64,000 nucleotides of DNA from Pseudomonas sp. KBW05 (lineage in GTDB: Bacteria; Pseudomonadota; Gammaproteobacteria; Pseudomonadales; Pseudomonadaceae): positions 248,001 through 312,000 of the forward strand of contig NZ_QAJM01000007.1 in the NCBI RefSeq assembly GCF_003852405.1, in the 5' to 3' direction. A model generated the notes under the pieces. The model saw only the letters and a list, made by a program, of their open reading frames with translations, did no database searches and had not been told where the DNA came from. Positions 29,602 to 37,020 of this stretch are shown here, piece after piece; the first letter of the stretch is position 1, and every line of letters begins with the position of its first letter. The position numbers were made by a program, and so were the translations under genes.

Positions 29602-30438
29602 ATGAAAAAGCTGTTTGCGTTTACTGCTCTTGCTTTGGCCGCTTCGGGTAGCTTTGCTGCCACTGTAACGGGTGGTTCTTCCACGACGTATGTCTCAGTG
29701 CTGCCGTCCAATATGCAGGGCGTTGGTGAGGTTGGGATTGCTATGCCGACGGCTGTGGGTGGCACGGCGGATGTCAGCAAGGTTGTCAGTTTCAAAAGCG
29801 GTCCTATCGCTCAAACCAACGCTTTGATCCCGACCGCCGGCACCACATCCGCGCACATCGTGATGAACGGCGTGAAGATCTCCGAAACCTGGAAATCGTC
29901 CGTCACCTATGGCACCCAAGTGTATTCCTATCGCCAGATCTCCGACCCGCTGCCTAACTTCCCGCAGTTTGGCGGTGAAGTGATCGCCAAGGTGCCGGGT
30001 GTCGAGGTGTACTTCGGTGAATGGGCGCCACGTAAAACCGGCGTTCAGCCAGATAAGGGCACGGATCTCAACCTGACGAGCGCCAACCGTACGGTGTTCT
30101 ACGCCGGTGAAAACGCGACTACCGTCATGCCGGCCTTGGTTAACGCCAAGTACGACGTAGTCGGTATCAAGCGATTCGACCCAAGTGCGCCAAGCGTTTC
30201 CTCGGGGACCCTGAACGTCAACTACGGTGGCAGCGCCGGCACCATCGCAGGCTCCATTGCTGGCGGTGCAGGTACTGTGAACTTCAACGGTACCAATATT
30301 GCCTCGAACGGCTCCTTCCAGAACGCAGGCAGTATCATCAAAGGCCAGTTCTACGGCACCGGTGCAGAAGCCATGGCCGGTATCTACAACACTGGCAATA
30401 CCGCCACCAGCGTCGCTTTCGGCGGCAAGAAGCAATAA
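29602..30438 (+). CDS. Hemophilin-like secreted protein, predicted Slam/type XI cargo
   Basis: A 278-residue exported protein. Its signal peptide (MKKLFAFTALALAASGSFAA) lacks a lipobox cysteine, so it should be soluble, not a surface lipoprotein. Residues about 21-195 form the variable ligand-binding part (VEVYFGEWAP, NRTVFYAGENATT). Residues about 200-278 read as the small eight-stranded barrel shared by TbpB lobes, factor H binding protein and hemophilins, ending in the characteristic GQFYGTGAEAMAGIY. That barrel is what Slam proteins recognise. The mature protein has one histidine (His85) and no cysteine. The ribosome site is AGGAAG. Closest described relatives by layout are HphA of Acinetobacter and hemophilin; heme binding is inferred. 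Confidence 0.8.
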   Translation: MKKLFAFTALALAASGSFAATVTGGSSTTYVSVLPSNMQGVGEVGIAMPTAVGGTADVSKVVSFKSGPIAQTNALIPTAGTTSAHIVMNGVKISETWKSSVTYGTQVYSYRQISDPLPNFPQFGGEVIAKVPGVEVYFGEWAPRKTGVQPDKGTDLNLTSANRTVFYAGENATTVMPALVNAKYDVVGIKRFDPSAPSVSSGTLNVNYGGSAGTIAGSIAGGAGTVNFNGTNIASNGSFQNAGSIIKGQFYGTGAEAMAGIYNTGNTATSVAFGGKKQ

Positions 30439-30455
30439 CTAAAACCCCGCGTCAG

Positions 30456-30483
30456 AAAAGGGAGAGTTGATCTCTCCCTTTTT
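30456..30483 (+). terminator. Terminator-like hairpin between cargo and Slam genes
   Basis: GGGAGAG/CTCTCCC stem, TTGAT loop and five T residues, 18 bases after the cargo stop. It should end most cargo transcripts, leaving Slam to read-through or a weak internal promoter. Confidence 0.8.
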
Positions 30484-30514
30484 CATCATCGTCCCTTCGC
30501 TGGATCTGACCCAC

Positions 30515-32002
30515 ATGCCCCTGTGCCTGCCCCTGCGGCTTGCTTTAACCCTATTCCTGAGTTCATTGGCCTGCACCGCCTGGGCCGATGAAGACGACAC
30601 CCGGCAACTGCTGAACAAGATCGACCGCACCATGGCCGAGCGCGAGCGCGCCCATCTGGTGGATACCGACCCGGCGAAGGACAACGCCTCGCTGATCACC
30701 ATCGAGGGCCGTACCTACAACGTGCAGAACACCCTGGAAGACCTCGGCCCTGCGATCTACGTCACGCTGAATCTGCAGCAGTGGTCCAAGGTGCACCAGT
30801 TTGTCGAGCGCTACCGGCAGTTGCCCGGTCATGAGCCGGCGTTGGTGTCGATGGCCGAGGGCATGCTAGCCCGCCAGGAGAAGCATTACCGTCAGGCAAT
30901 TGCCGGCCTGCGCAGGGCGGTGGCGCAAAACCCGTCGTTCGCCCGGGCAAAGCTGGAGCTGGCGCGTGCGCTGTTTGAAGACAATCAATCCCGCGAAGCC
31001 AAGGCGTTGTTTGAAGAAGTGGCGCAAAGCACGGTGCCCGAGCAGGTAGTGCCGGTGCTGGAGGGGTATCAAGGCGCATTGCGCGAGCGCGACAGTTGGC
31101 ACGGTTCGGTATCGATGGGCACTGGCTACAACAGCAATATCAACCAGGCCAACGGCATGACCACGCGCACTCAAGTGTGTGGTTTTTTCGAGTGCTTCGA
31201 GACCAATCGCAAGATGCCCTCGCCAATCAAATCCTCCAGCCTGGTGTATGACGCCGTGGCCGAGCGGCGCTTCCAGATCGAGGGCAACCACCACCTACTG
31301 GTGCGCGGGCTGAGTTACGGCAATTACTACCATCGGCACAAGGAAGACGAGCCGCAGACCTATTACGACGACAACACCAGCGTGATCTACGTCGGCTACA
31401 ACTACCTGAGTGCGCTGGATGATGTCTCGGTCTCACCGCTGTTCGAGAGTTACTGGGGTGATCGACATAACAAGTATCAGGCGACGGGTCTGCGCACCGA
31501 GTGGAAGCACACGCTGACCGAGCGCCTGCAACTTACCGCCCAGGCGCAACAGAAGCATTTTCGTTTCCAGGGTGAAGAGCGCGATTACTTCGAGAATTAC
31601 GACGAACGCATGCTGGGCGGTTCCGCGTCCTACCTGCTGGGCAGCCAGACCCTGGTGTACGGCGGCCTGACCTACACGCGCCGCACCCAGCCGCAGGAAT
31701 CGGCCAGCAACAAGGAGTACATGGCCAGCCTGGGTCTGTATCGGATGTTTGATGTGGGGATCAATCTGAATGCCACCGCGCTGTACCGGCGTACGCGTTA
31801 TGACGAGGCGGACACGTTTCTCGGCGGGCTGCGCGAAGATCGTCAGCAGATCTATATCGCCAACCTGGCCGTGCCGCGTTTCAAGTTCGCCGGCCTGGTG
31901 CCCAGCCTCTACGTGAAGCGCACGGTCAACGCGAGCAGCATCGATTGGGCATACACCTACCGCCAGACCGAAGTGGCACTCAAAGTAGAAAAGAGTTTTT
32001 AG
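30515..32002 (+). CDS. Slam-family outer-membrane secretion protein (type XI, DUF560)
   Basis: Surface lipoprotein assembly modulator homologue that carries TbpB-barrel proteins across the outer membrane. The 495-residue product has a signal peptide ending AWA-DE. A periplasmic TPR region (about 70-190: YRQAIAGLRRAVAQNPSFARAKLELARALFEDNQ) follows, then a DUF560-type barrel from about 195 to the end with tyrosine-rich strands (SVSMGTGYNSNINQAN, HLLVRGLSYGNYYH) and terminal Phe. I start at MPLCLPLRL because it gives the signal peptide directly; the open frame begins inside the upstream terminator hairpin. The adjacent gene is the natural substrate. Confidence 0.87.
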   Translation: MPLCLPLRLALTLFLSSLACTAWADEDDTRQLLNKIDRTMAERERAHLVDTDPAKDNASLITIEGRTYNVQNTLEDLGPAIYVTLNLQQWSKVHQFVERYRQLPGHEPALVSMAEGMLARQEKHYRQAIAGLRRAVAQNPSFARAKLELARALFEDNQSREAKALFEEVAQSTVPEQVVPVLEGYQGALRERDSWHGSVSMGTGYNSNINQANGMTTRTQVCGFFECFETNRKMPSPIKSSSLVYDAVAERRFQIEGNHHLLVRGLSYGNYYHRHKEDEPQTYYDDNTSVIYVGYNYLSALDDVSVSPLFESYWGDRHNKYQATGLRTEWKHTLTERLQLTAQAQQKHFRFQGEERDYFENYDERMLGGSASYLLGSQTLVYGGLTYTRRTQPQESASNKEYMASLGLYRMFDVGINLNATALYRRTRYDEADTFLGGLREDRQQIYIANLAVPRFKFAGLVPSLYVKRTVNASSIDWAYTYRQTEVALKVEKSF

Positions 32003-32015
32003 GCGGTCAGAAACG

Positions 32016-32040
32016 AAAAAACCCGCTTTCGCGGGTTTGA
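32016..32040 (-). terminator. Terminator of tRNA-Leu copy 1
   Basis: Read on the minus strand, AACCCGCGAAAGCGGGTT followed by TTTT lies 9 bases after the CCA end. On the plus strand it may also end the Slam transcript. Confidence 0.85.
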
Positions 32041-32048
32041 TCTGAATT

Positions 32049-32135
32049 TGGTGCCCAGGAGAAGACTCGAACTTCCACGACCTTGCGATCACCAGCACCT
32101 GAAGCTGGCGTGTCTACCAATTTCACCACCTGGGC
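32049..32135 (-). tRNA. tRNA-Leu (anticodon CAG), copy 1
   Basis: An 87-base class II tRNA with a long variable arm. The acceptor arms GCCCAGG/CCTGGGC pair and the 3' end ACCA is encoded. The T arm contains GTTCGAGTC. The anticodon loop TTCAGGT, between CCAGC and GCTGG, has CAG at 32099-32101 and reads CUG, the main leucine codon in this GC-rich genome. It is identical to copy 2 and convergent with the Slam gene. Confidence 0.97.
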
Positions 32136-32170
32136 ATTATCAAACAACGTTGCCGCTGTTGATGGGGCGA

Positions 32171-32199
32171 ACTATACGGCGGGCTTTTAGATCTGTAAA
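32171..32199 (-). promoter_or_regulatory. Promoter of tRNA-Leu copy 1
   Basis: On the minus strand TTTACA (-35), 17 bases, TATAGT (-10), followed by a GC-rich start region. It lies about 36 bases before the mature tRNA 5' end. Confidence 0.75.
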
Positions 32200-32256
32200 C
32201 CCCTGATTTAAAAAAAATAAATCGGGATTTGCTTTAAAAATCAAACACCTGAAACG

Positions 32257-32281
32257 AAAAAACCCGCTTTCGCGGGTTTGA
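32257..32281 (-). terminator. Terminator of tRNA-Leu copy 2
   Basis: Exact repeat of the copy 1 terminator hairpin (GCGAAAGC core with GGGTTTTTT), placed between the two tRNA genes. Each tRNA is therefore its own transcription unit. Confidence 0.85.
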
Positions 32282-32289
32282 TCTGAATT

Positions 32290-32376
32290 TGGTGCCCAGG
32301 AGAAGACTCGAACTTCCACGACCTTGCGATCACCAGCACCTGAAGCTGGCGTGTCTACCAATTTCACCACCTGGGC
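32290..32376 (-). tRNA. tRNA-Leu (anticodon CAG), copy 2
   Basis: Base-for-base identical to copy 1, with the anticodon CAG at 32340-32342 and encoded CCA. It lies upstream of copy 1 on the minus strand and is divergent from rnr. The flanks, including promoter and terminator, are related to those of copy 1, so the pair arose by a tandem duplication of about 240 bases. Confidence 0.97.
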
Positions 32377-32410
32377 AACATCAACAACGTTGCCGTCGTC
32401 GATGGCGCGC

Positions 32411-32439
32411 ACTATACGGAGGGCCTGATGAGCTGTAAA
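32411..32439 (-). promoter_or_regulatory. Promoter of tRNA-Leu copy 2
   Basis: TTTACA, a 17-base spacer and TATAGT on the minus strand. The hexamers and spacing match copy 1 exactly while the spacer sequence has diverged, which points to selection on the promoter. Confidence 0.75.
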
Positions 32440-32600
32440 CCCCTGCCATGAAAAATTCCTGGAATATTTCGCCAATGGTCGTGCAAGGTGCCTGGAAAGG
32501 GCGCCAAAGGGCTTTTAAACGCTTGTTGATGCCTGAAATTTCCCGTTTCAATACGCGTATGCCAAACTAACCCGCATATAGACAAGGTGAAAACTCTCTA

Positions 32601-35237
32601 ATGGCCGATTGGCAGTCCCTCGATCCCGAGGCCGCTCGTGAAGCGGAAAAATATGAAAACCCTATTCCTAGCCGTGAACTGATCCTGGCGCATCTCGCCG
32701 ATCGTGGTTCGCCTGCTAGCCGCGAGCAGTTGGTCGAAGAATTCGGTCTGACCACCGAAGACCAGCTCGAAGCCCTGCGCCGCCGCCTGCGTGCCATGGA
32801 GCGCGACGCTCAACTGATCTACACCCGCCGCGGCACTTATGCGCCTGTGGACAAGCTCGACCTGATCCTGGGCCGCATCGCCGGCCACCGTGACGGCTTC
32901 GGCTTCCTGATCCCGGACGATGGCAGCGACGACCTGTTCATGAGCCCGGCGCAAATGCGCCTGGTGTTCGATGGCGATCGTGCGCTGGCGCGCGTGTCCG
33001 GCCTCGACCGTCGTGGTCGCCGTGAAGGTGTGATCGTCGAAGTGGTGTCCCGTGCCCACGAGTCCATCGTCGGCCGCTACTTCGAAGAAGGCGGCATCGG
33101 CTTTGTCGTGCCGGATAACCCGAAGGTGCAGCAGGAAGTGCTGATCACCCCGGGCCGCAATGGCGCCGCCAAGGTCGGTCAGTTCGTCGAGGTGAAGATC
33201 ACCCACTGGCCAACCGCACGGTTCCAGCCACAGGGCGATATCGTTGAAGTGGTCGGCAACTACATGGCGCCGGGCATGGAAATCGATGTTGCGCTGCGCA
33301 CCTACGATATTCCTCACGTCTGGCCTGAGGCTGTGCTGAAAGAAGCCGCCAAGCTCAAGCCGGAAGTGGAAGAAAAAGACAAAGAAAAACGCATCGACCT
33401 GCGCCATCTGCCGTTCGTCACCATCGATGGCGAAGATGCCCGCGACTTCGACGATGCGGTCTACTGCGAAGCCAAGCCGGGCAAGCTGCGCCTGTTCTCC
33501 GGCGGCTGGAAGCTGTTTGTCGCGATTGCCGACGTGTCCAGCTACGTGAAGATCGGTTCGGCCCTGGACAACGAAGCCCAGGTGCGCGGTAACTCGGTGT
33601 ACTTCCCTGAGCGCGTGATCCCGATGCTGCCTGAGCAGCTGTCCAACGGCCTGTGCTCCCTGAACCCGAAAGTCGACCGTTTGGCCATGGTGTGCGAGAT
33701 GACCATCTCGAAAACCGGCGAAATGACCGACTACCAGTTCTACGAAGCGGTGATCCACTCCCAGGCGCGCCTGACCTACAACAAGGTCAGCACCATCCTG
33801 GAAACGCCGAAGACCAGCGAAGCCAAGGCCCTGCGTACTGAATACGCTGGCGTGGTGCCGCACCTCAAGCAGCTTTACTCGCTGTACAAGGTGTTGCTGG
33901 GCGCCCGTCATACCCGTGGCGCGATCGACTTTGAAACCCAGGAAACCCGGATTGTCTTCGGTTCCGAGCGCAAGATCGCCGCAATCACCCCGACCACGCG
34001 CAATGATGCGCACAAGCTGATCGAGGAATGCATGCTGGCGGCCAACGTGGCCACTGCCGAGTTCCTGAAGAAGCACGAGATTCCTGCGTTGTACCGTGTG
34101 CACGACGGCCCGCCGCCGGAGCGTCTGGAAAAACTGCGCGCGTTCCTCGGCGAGCTCGGCCTGTCCCTGCACAAAGGCAAGGACGGCCCGACGCCGAAGG
34201 ACTACCAGGCCTTGCTGGCCAGCATCAAGGATCGCCCGGATTACCACGTGATCCAGACCGTGATGCTGCGCTCCCTGAGCCAGGCGGTGTACAGCGCCGA
34301 TAACCAGGGCCACTTCGGCCTGAATTACGAGGCGTACACCCACTTCACGTCGCCGATCCGTCGCTACCCGGACCTGCTCACGCACCGCGCGATCCGCAGC
34401 GTGATCCATTCCAAGCAGAACACCCCGCACGTCAAGCGCGCCGGTGCCATGACCATTCCGAAGGCGCGGATCTATCCGTACGACGAAGCGGCCCTGGAAC
34501 AGTTGGGCGAGCAGTGCTCCATGAGCGAGCGCCGCGCCGACGAAGCCACCCGTGACGTCGTGAACTGGCTCAAGTGCGAGTTCATGAAGGATCGCGTAGG
34601 CGAGACGTTCCCGGGCGTGATCACGGCCGTGACCGGTTTTGGTCTGTTCGTCGAGCTGACTGATATCTACGTCGAAGGCCTGGTACACGTCACGGCCTTG
34701 CCGGGCGATTACTACCACTTCGATCCTGTGCATCACCGCCTGGCGGGCGAGCGCACCGGGCGCAGCTTCCGTCTGGGCGATACCGTGGAAGTGCAGGTCA
34801 TGCGCGTCGACCTCGACGAGCGCAAGATCGACTTCGGTATGTCTGACAAGCCAGCCGAATCGCCGGGTAGCCGCAAAAAAAATCGTGGCAGCACGCCGAC
34901 TGCACCAGCCAGCAAAGGCAAGGGCGCCCCTGCGAAAGCAGCAGAGCCTGAGCCGGCCGCCAAGGCTGGTCGTCGTTCGTCCACCAAGGAAAAGGCCCCC
35001 GAAGCCTACCGCCCAAGCGACGCCGCGGCGAAAAACGCCGAGCTGCGCAAGAGCCGCGAGTTGAAGCAGCAGTTGCTCAACGAAGCCAAAAGCGGTGGTA
35101 AAGCGGCGTCTGGGGGAAAGTCCCACGGGGCGGAAAAGCCGTCGAGCAAGCCAAGTAAACATCGTAAAGGCCCGCCGAAAGCGGGTTCGGCCCCTGCCAA
35201 AAGCGGCGGGTCGCGCAAACCTAAGGCCAAGTCATGA
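32601..35237 (+). CDS. rnr: Ribonuclease R
   Basis: Processive 3'-5' exoribonuclease that can unwind structured RNA; acts in rRNA quality control and mRNA decay. The 878 residues read in order: a winged-helix start (SREQLVEEFGLTTEDQ), cold-shock domains (about 65-235), the RNB catalytic domain with DGEDARDFDDAVYCE holding the metal-binding aspartates, and an S1 domain near 645-730 (GEVFPG-like GETFPGVITAVTGFGLFVEL). A long lysine/alanine/serine-rich basic tail of about 125 residues follows. rlmB overlaps its last 4 bases, so the two are coupled. Confidence 0.97.
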   Translation: MADWQSLDPEAAREAEKYENPIPSRELILAHLADRGSPASREQLVEEFGLTTEDQLEALRRRLRAMERDAQLIYTRRGTYAPVDKLDLILGRIAGHRDGFGFLIPDDGSDDLFMSPAQMRLVFDGDRALARVSGLDRRGRREGVIVEVVSRAHESIVGRYFEEGGIGFVVPDNPKVQQEVLITPGRNGAAKVGQFVEVKITHWPTARFQPQGDIVEVVGNYMAPGMEIDVALRTYDIPHVWPEAVLKEAAKLKPEVEEKDKEKRIDLRHLPFVTIDGEDARDFDDAVYCEAKPGKLRLFSGGWKLFVAIADVSSYVKIGSALDNEAQVRGNSVYFPERVIPMLPEQLSNGLCSLNPKVDRLAMVCEMTISKTGEMTDYQFYEAVIHSQARLTYNKVSTILETPKTSEAKALRTEYAGVVPHLKQLYSLYKVLLGARHTRGAIDFETQETRIVFGSERKIAAITPTTRNDAHKLIEECMLAANVATAEFLKKHEIPALYRVHDGPPPERLEKLRAFLGELGLSLHKGKDGPTPKDYQALLASIKDRPDYHVIQTVMLRSLSQAVYSADNQGHFGLNYEAYTHFTSPIRRYPDLLTHRAIRSVIHSKQNTPHVKRAGAMTIPKARIYPYDEAALEQLGEQCSMSERRADEATRDVVNWLKCEFMKDRVGETFPGVITAVTGFGLFVELTDIYVEGLVHVTALPGDYYHFDPVHHRLAGERTGRSFRLGDTVEVQVMRVDLDERKIDFGMSDKPAESPGSRKKNRGSTPTAPASKGKGAPAKAAEPEPAAKAGRRSSTKEKAPEAYRPSDAAAKNAELRKSRELKQQLLNEAKSGGKAASGGKSHGAEKPSSKPSKHRKGPPKAGSAPAKSGGSRKPKAKS

Positions 35238-35989
35238 GTCTGGAAAAAATCTACGGCGTCCACGCCGTAGAAGCACTGCTGCGTCACCACCCGAAGCGCG
35301 TCAAACAAGTGTGGTTGGCGGAGGGTCGTAGCGAGCCACGTGTACAAGCGCTGGTTGAGCTGGCCACGCAAAACAAGGTCGCCATCGGCCAGGCTGAACG
35401 TCGTGAGATGGACGTGTGGGTTGAAGGCGTCCACCAAGGCGTGGTCGCGGACGTAAGCCCGAGCCAGGTCTGGGGCGAAGCGATGCTCGACGAGTTGCTC
35501 GATCGCACCGAAGGCGCACCGTTGCTGCTGGTGCTCGACGGCGTGACCGACCCGCACAACCTCGGCGCCTGTCTGCGTTCGGCAGATGCTGCCGGCGCGC
35601 TGGCGGTGATCGTGCCCAAGGACAAGTCGGCCACCCTGACGCCGGTTGTGCGCAAGGTTGCCTGCGGCGCGGCGGAAGTGATTCCGCTGGTGGCCGTGAC
35701 CAACCTGGCGCGCACCCTGGAGAAACTCCAGCAGCGCGGCTTGTGGGTCGTGGGCACGGCGGGGGAGGCTGAGGTCAGCATTTATGACCAGGACCTCACC
35801 GGCCCGACCATCCTGATCATGGGCGCCGAAGGCAAGGGCATGCGTCGCCTGACCCGCGAACATTGCGATTACCTGGTGCACTTGCCGATGGCCGGTAGCG
35901 TCAGCAGCTTGAACGTGTCGGTTGCCACCGGTGTGTGCCTGTTCGAGGCGCAGCGCCAACGTGGCGCCAAGGCCAAGCCGAAGAAGTAA
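35234..35989 (+). CDS. rlmB: 23S rRNA (guanosine-2251-2'-O)-methyltransferase
   Basis: SpoU-family enzyme that methylates G2251 of 23S rRNA in the peptidyl-transferase P loop. The 251-residue protein has an L30e-like substrate-binding domain (about 1-80) and a knotted SPOUT domain with the three family motifs: VTDPHNLGACLRSADAAGA, IMGAEGKGMRRL and LPMAGSVSSLNVSVA. Its ATG overlaps the rnr stop (ATGA). Confidence 0.97.
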   Translation: MSLEKIYGVHAVEALLRHHPKRVKQVWLAEGRSEPRVQALVELATQNKVAIGQAERREMDVWVEGVHQGVVADVSPSQVWGEAMLDELLDRTEGAPLLLVLDGVTDPHNLGACLRSADAAGALAVIVPKDKSATLTPVVRKVACGAAEVIPLVAVTNLARTLEKLQQRGLWVVGTAGEAEVSIYDQDLTGPTILIMGAEGKGMRRLTREHCDYLVHLPMAGSVSSLNVSVATGVCLFEAQRQRGAKAKPKK

Positions 35990-36009
35990 TCAGATCTGGC
36001 GCAAGTCAA

Positions 36010-36102
36010 AATGTGGGAGCGGGCTTGCTCGCGAATACGGTATGCCAGTCACTGAAATTGTGGCTGATACACCGCTTTCGCGAGCAAGCCCGCTCCCACA
36101 TT
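36010..36102. repeat. REP-type inverted repeat (CGGGCTTGCTCGCGAA family)
   Basis: Arms AATGTGGGAGCGGGCTTGCT and its inverse, spacer about 40 bases. It fills the first third of the 312-base gap between rlmB and rpsF; the rest holds the rpsF promoter and leader. Confidence 0.85.
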
Positions 36103-36153
36103 GGTTTTGTGTTTGGTCTGATAGGGCGATTGTTCAAATAATCACCAATCACC

Positions 36154-36182
36154 TTGCACGCTTCCTCCCCCTTCTCTACAAT
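36154..36182 (+). promoter_or_regulatory. rpsF: Promoter of the rpsF-rpsR-rplI operon
   Basis: TTGCAC, a 17-base spacer and TACAAT form a near-consensus sigma70 promoter. A start about 7 bases downstream would give a leader of roughly 110 bases before rpsF. Confidence 0.75.
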
Positions 36183-36239
36183 TGCGCCCCTTGCCTTCCT
36201 GGCGGGCACTGATGTGTCCCCCTTCGGCAAGATCCATAA

Positions 36240-36301
36240 GTGTCATTCACTCCTTGTCTGACCGTTTTTGAGCGGCAGGCTACAACCCGTAAGGAGCATT
36301 C
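36240..36301 (+). promoter_or_regulatory. Candidate S6:S18 autoregulatory leader
   Basis: Just before rpsF the leader holds a hairpin (CTGACCG/CGGCAG around TTTTTGAG) followed by ACCCGTAAGGAGC, which overlaps the ribosome site. Many bacteria repress this operon by S6:S18 binding to a leader RNA with a conserved CCG near the ribosome site. The match is by position and partial motif only. Confidence 0.35.
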
Positions 36302-36724
36302 ATGCGTCATTACGAAATCATCTTTTTGGTCCACCCGGATCAAAGCGAGCAAGTCGGCGGCATGGTTGAGCGTTACACCAAGCTGATCGAAGAAGACGGC
36401 GGCAAAATCCACCGTCTGGAAGATTGGGGCCGTCGTCAACTGGCCTACGCAATCAACAATGTTCACAAGGCTCACTACGTGATGCTGAACGTTGAGTGCA
36501 CTGGCAAGGCTCTGGCCGAGCTGGAAGACAACTTCCGCTACAACGATGCAGTGATCCGTAACCTGGTCATCCGTCGCGAAGAAGCCGTTACCGGCCAATC
36601 CGAGATGCTCAAGGCTGAAGAAAACCGCAGTGAGCGCCGTGAGCGTCGCGACCGTCCTGAGCACGAAGGCGCTGAAAGCGCTGATAGTGATGACAGCGAC
36701 AACAGCGACAACGCTGACGAGTAA
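36302..36724 (+). CDS. rpsF: 30S ribosomal protein bS6
   Basis: Binds 16S rRNA in the platform together with S18. The 140-residue protein starts [19 protein letters not shown] and has the signature [14 protein letters not shown] after the folded domain (about 1-100). The C-terminal tail is strongly acidic ([16 protein letters not shown]) and resembles substrates of glutamate-adding RimK. First gene of the ribosomal operon; rpsR follows after 29 bases. Confidence 0.98.
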   Translation: MRHYEIIFLVHPDQSEQVGGMVERYTKLIEEDGGKIHRLEDWGRRQLAYAINNVHKAHYVMLNVECTGKALAELEDNFRYNDAVIRNLVIRREEAVTGQSEMLKAEENRSERRERRDRPEHEGAESADSDDSDNSDNADE

Positions 36725-36753
36725 TCCACGGACCTTATTAAGGAGCCTATCAA

Positions 36754-36984
36754 ATGGCACGTTTCTTCCGTCGTCGTAAATTCTGCCGCTTCACCGCTGA
36801 AGAAGTGAAGGAGATCGATTACAAAGATCTCAACACTCTGAAAGCCTACGTATCCGAGACCGGCAAAATCGTTCCAAGCCGTATCACCGGTACCAAAGCT
36901 CGTTATCAGCGTCAGCTGGCCACCGCTATCAAGCGCGCCCGCTTCCTGGCCCTGCTGGCCTACACCGACAGCCACGGCCGCTGA
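36754..36984 (+). CDS. rpsR: 30S ribosomal protein bS18
   Basis: Platform protein of the small subunit that forms a dimer with S6. The 76-residue product has the usual basic start ([14 protein letters not shown]) and the [22 protein letters not shown] core. The ribosome site is AAGGAG. Confidence 0.98.
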   Translation: MARFFRRRKFCRFTAEEVKEIDYKDLNTLKAYVSETGKIVPSRITGTKARYQRQLATAIKRARFLALLAYTDSHGR

Positions 36985-37020
36985 GACCGGGCAGTCGATA
37001 AGTAGTAAGGGATTGAATGC

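Noticed and set aside
29602-30438. Cargo protein as a surface lipoprotein like TbpB
   Set aside because: The signal peptide has no cysteine at the cleavage site; it ends SFAA-T and fits ordinary signal peptidase cleavage.
32140-32475. A 111-codon minus-strand frame
   Set aside because: It crosses a tRNA-Leu gene, its promoter and terminators; not a protein gene.
32598-35162. An 854-codon minus-strand frame across rnr
   Set aside because: Antisense to ribonuclease R with no recognisable domain; the plus-strand protein is certain.
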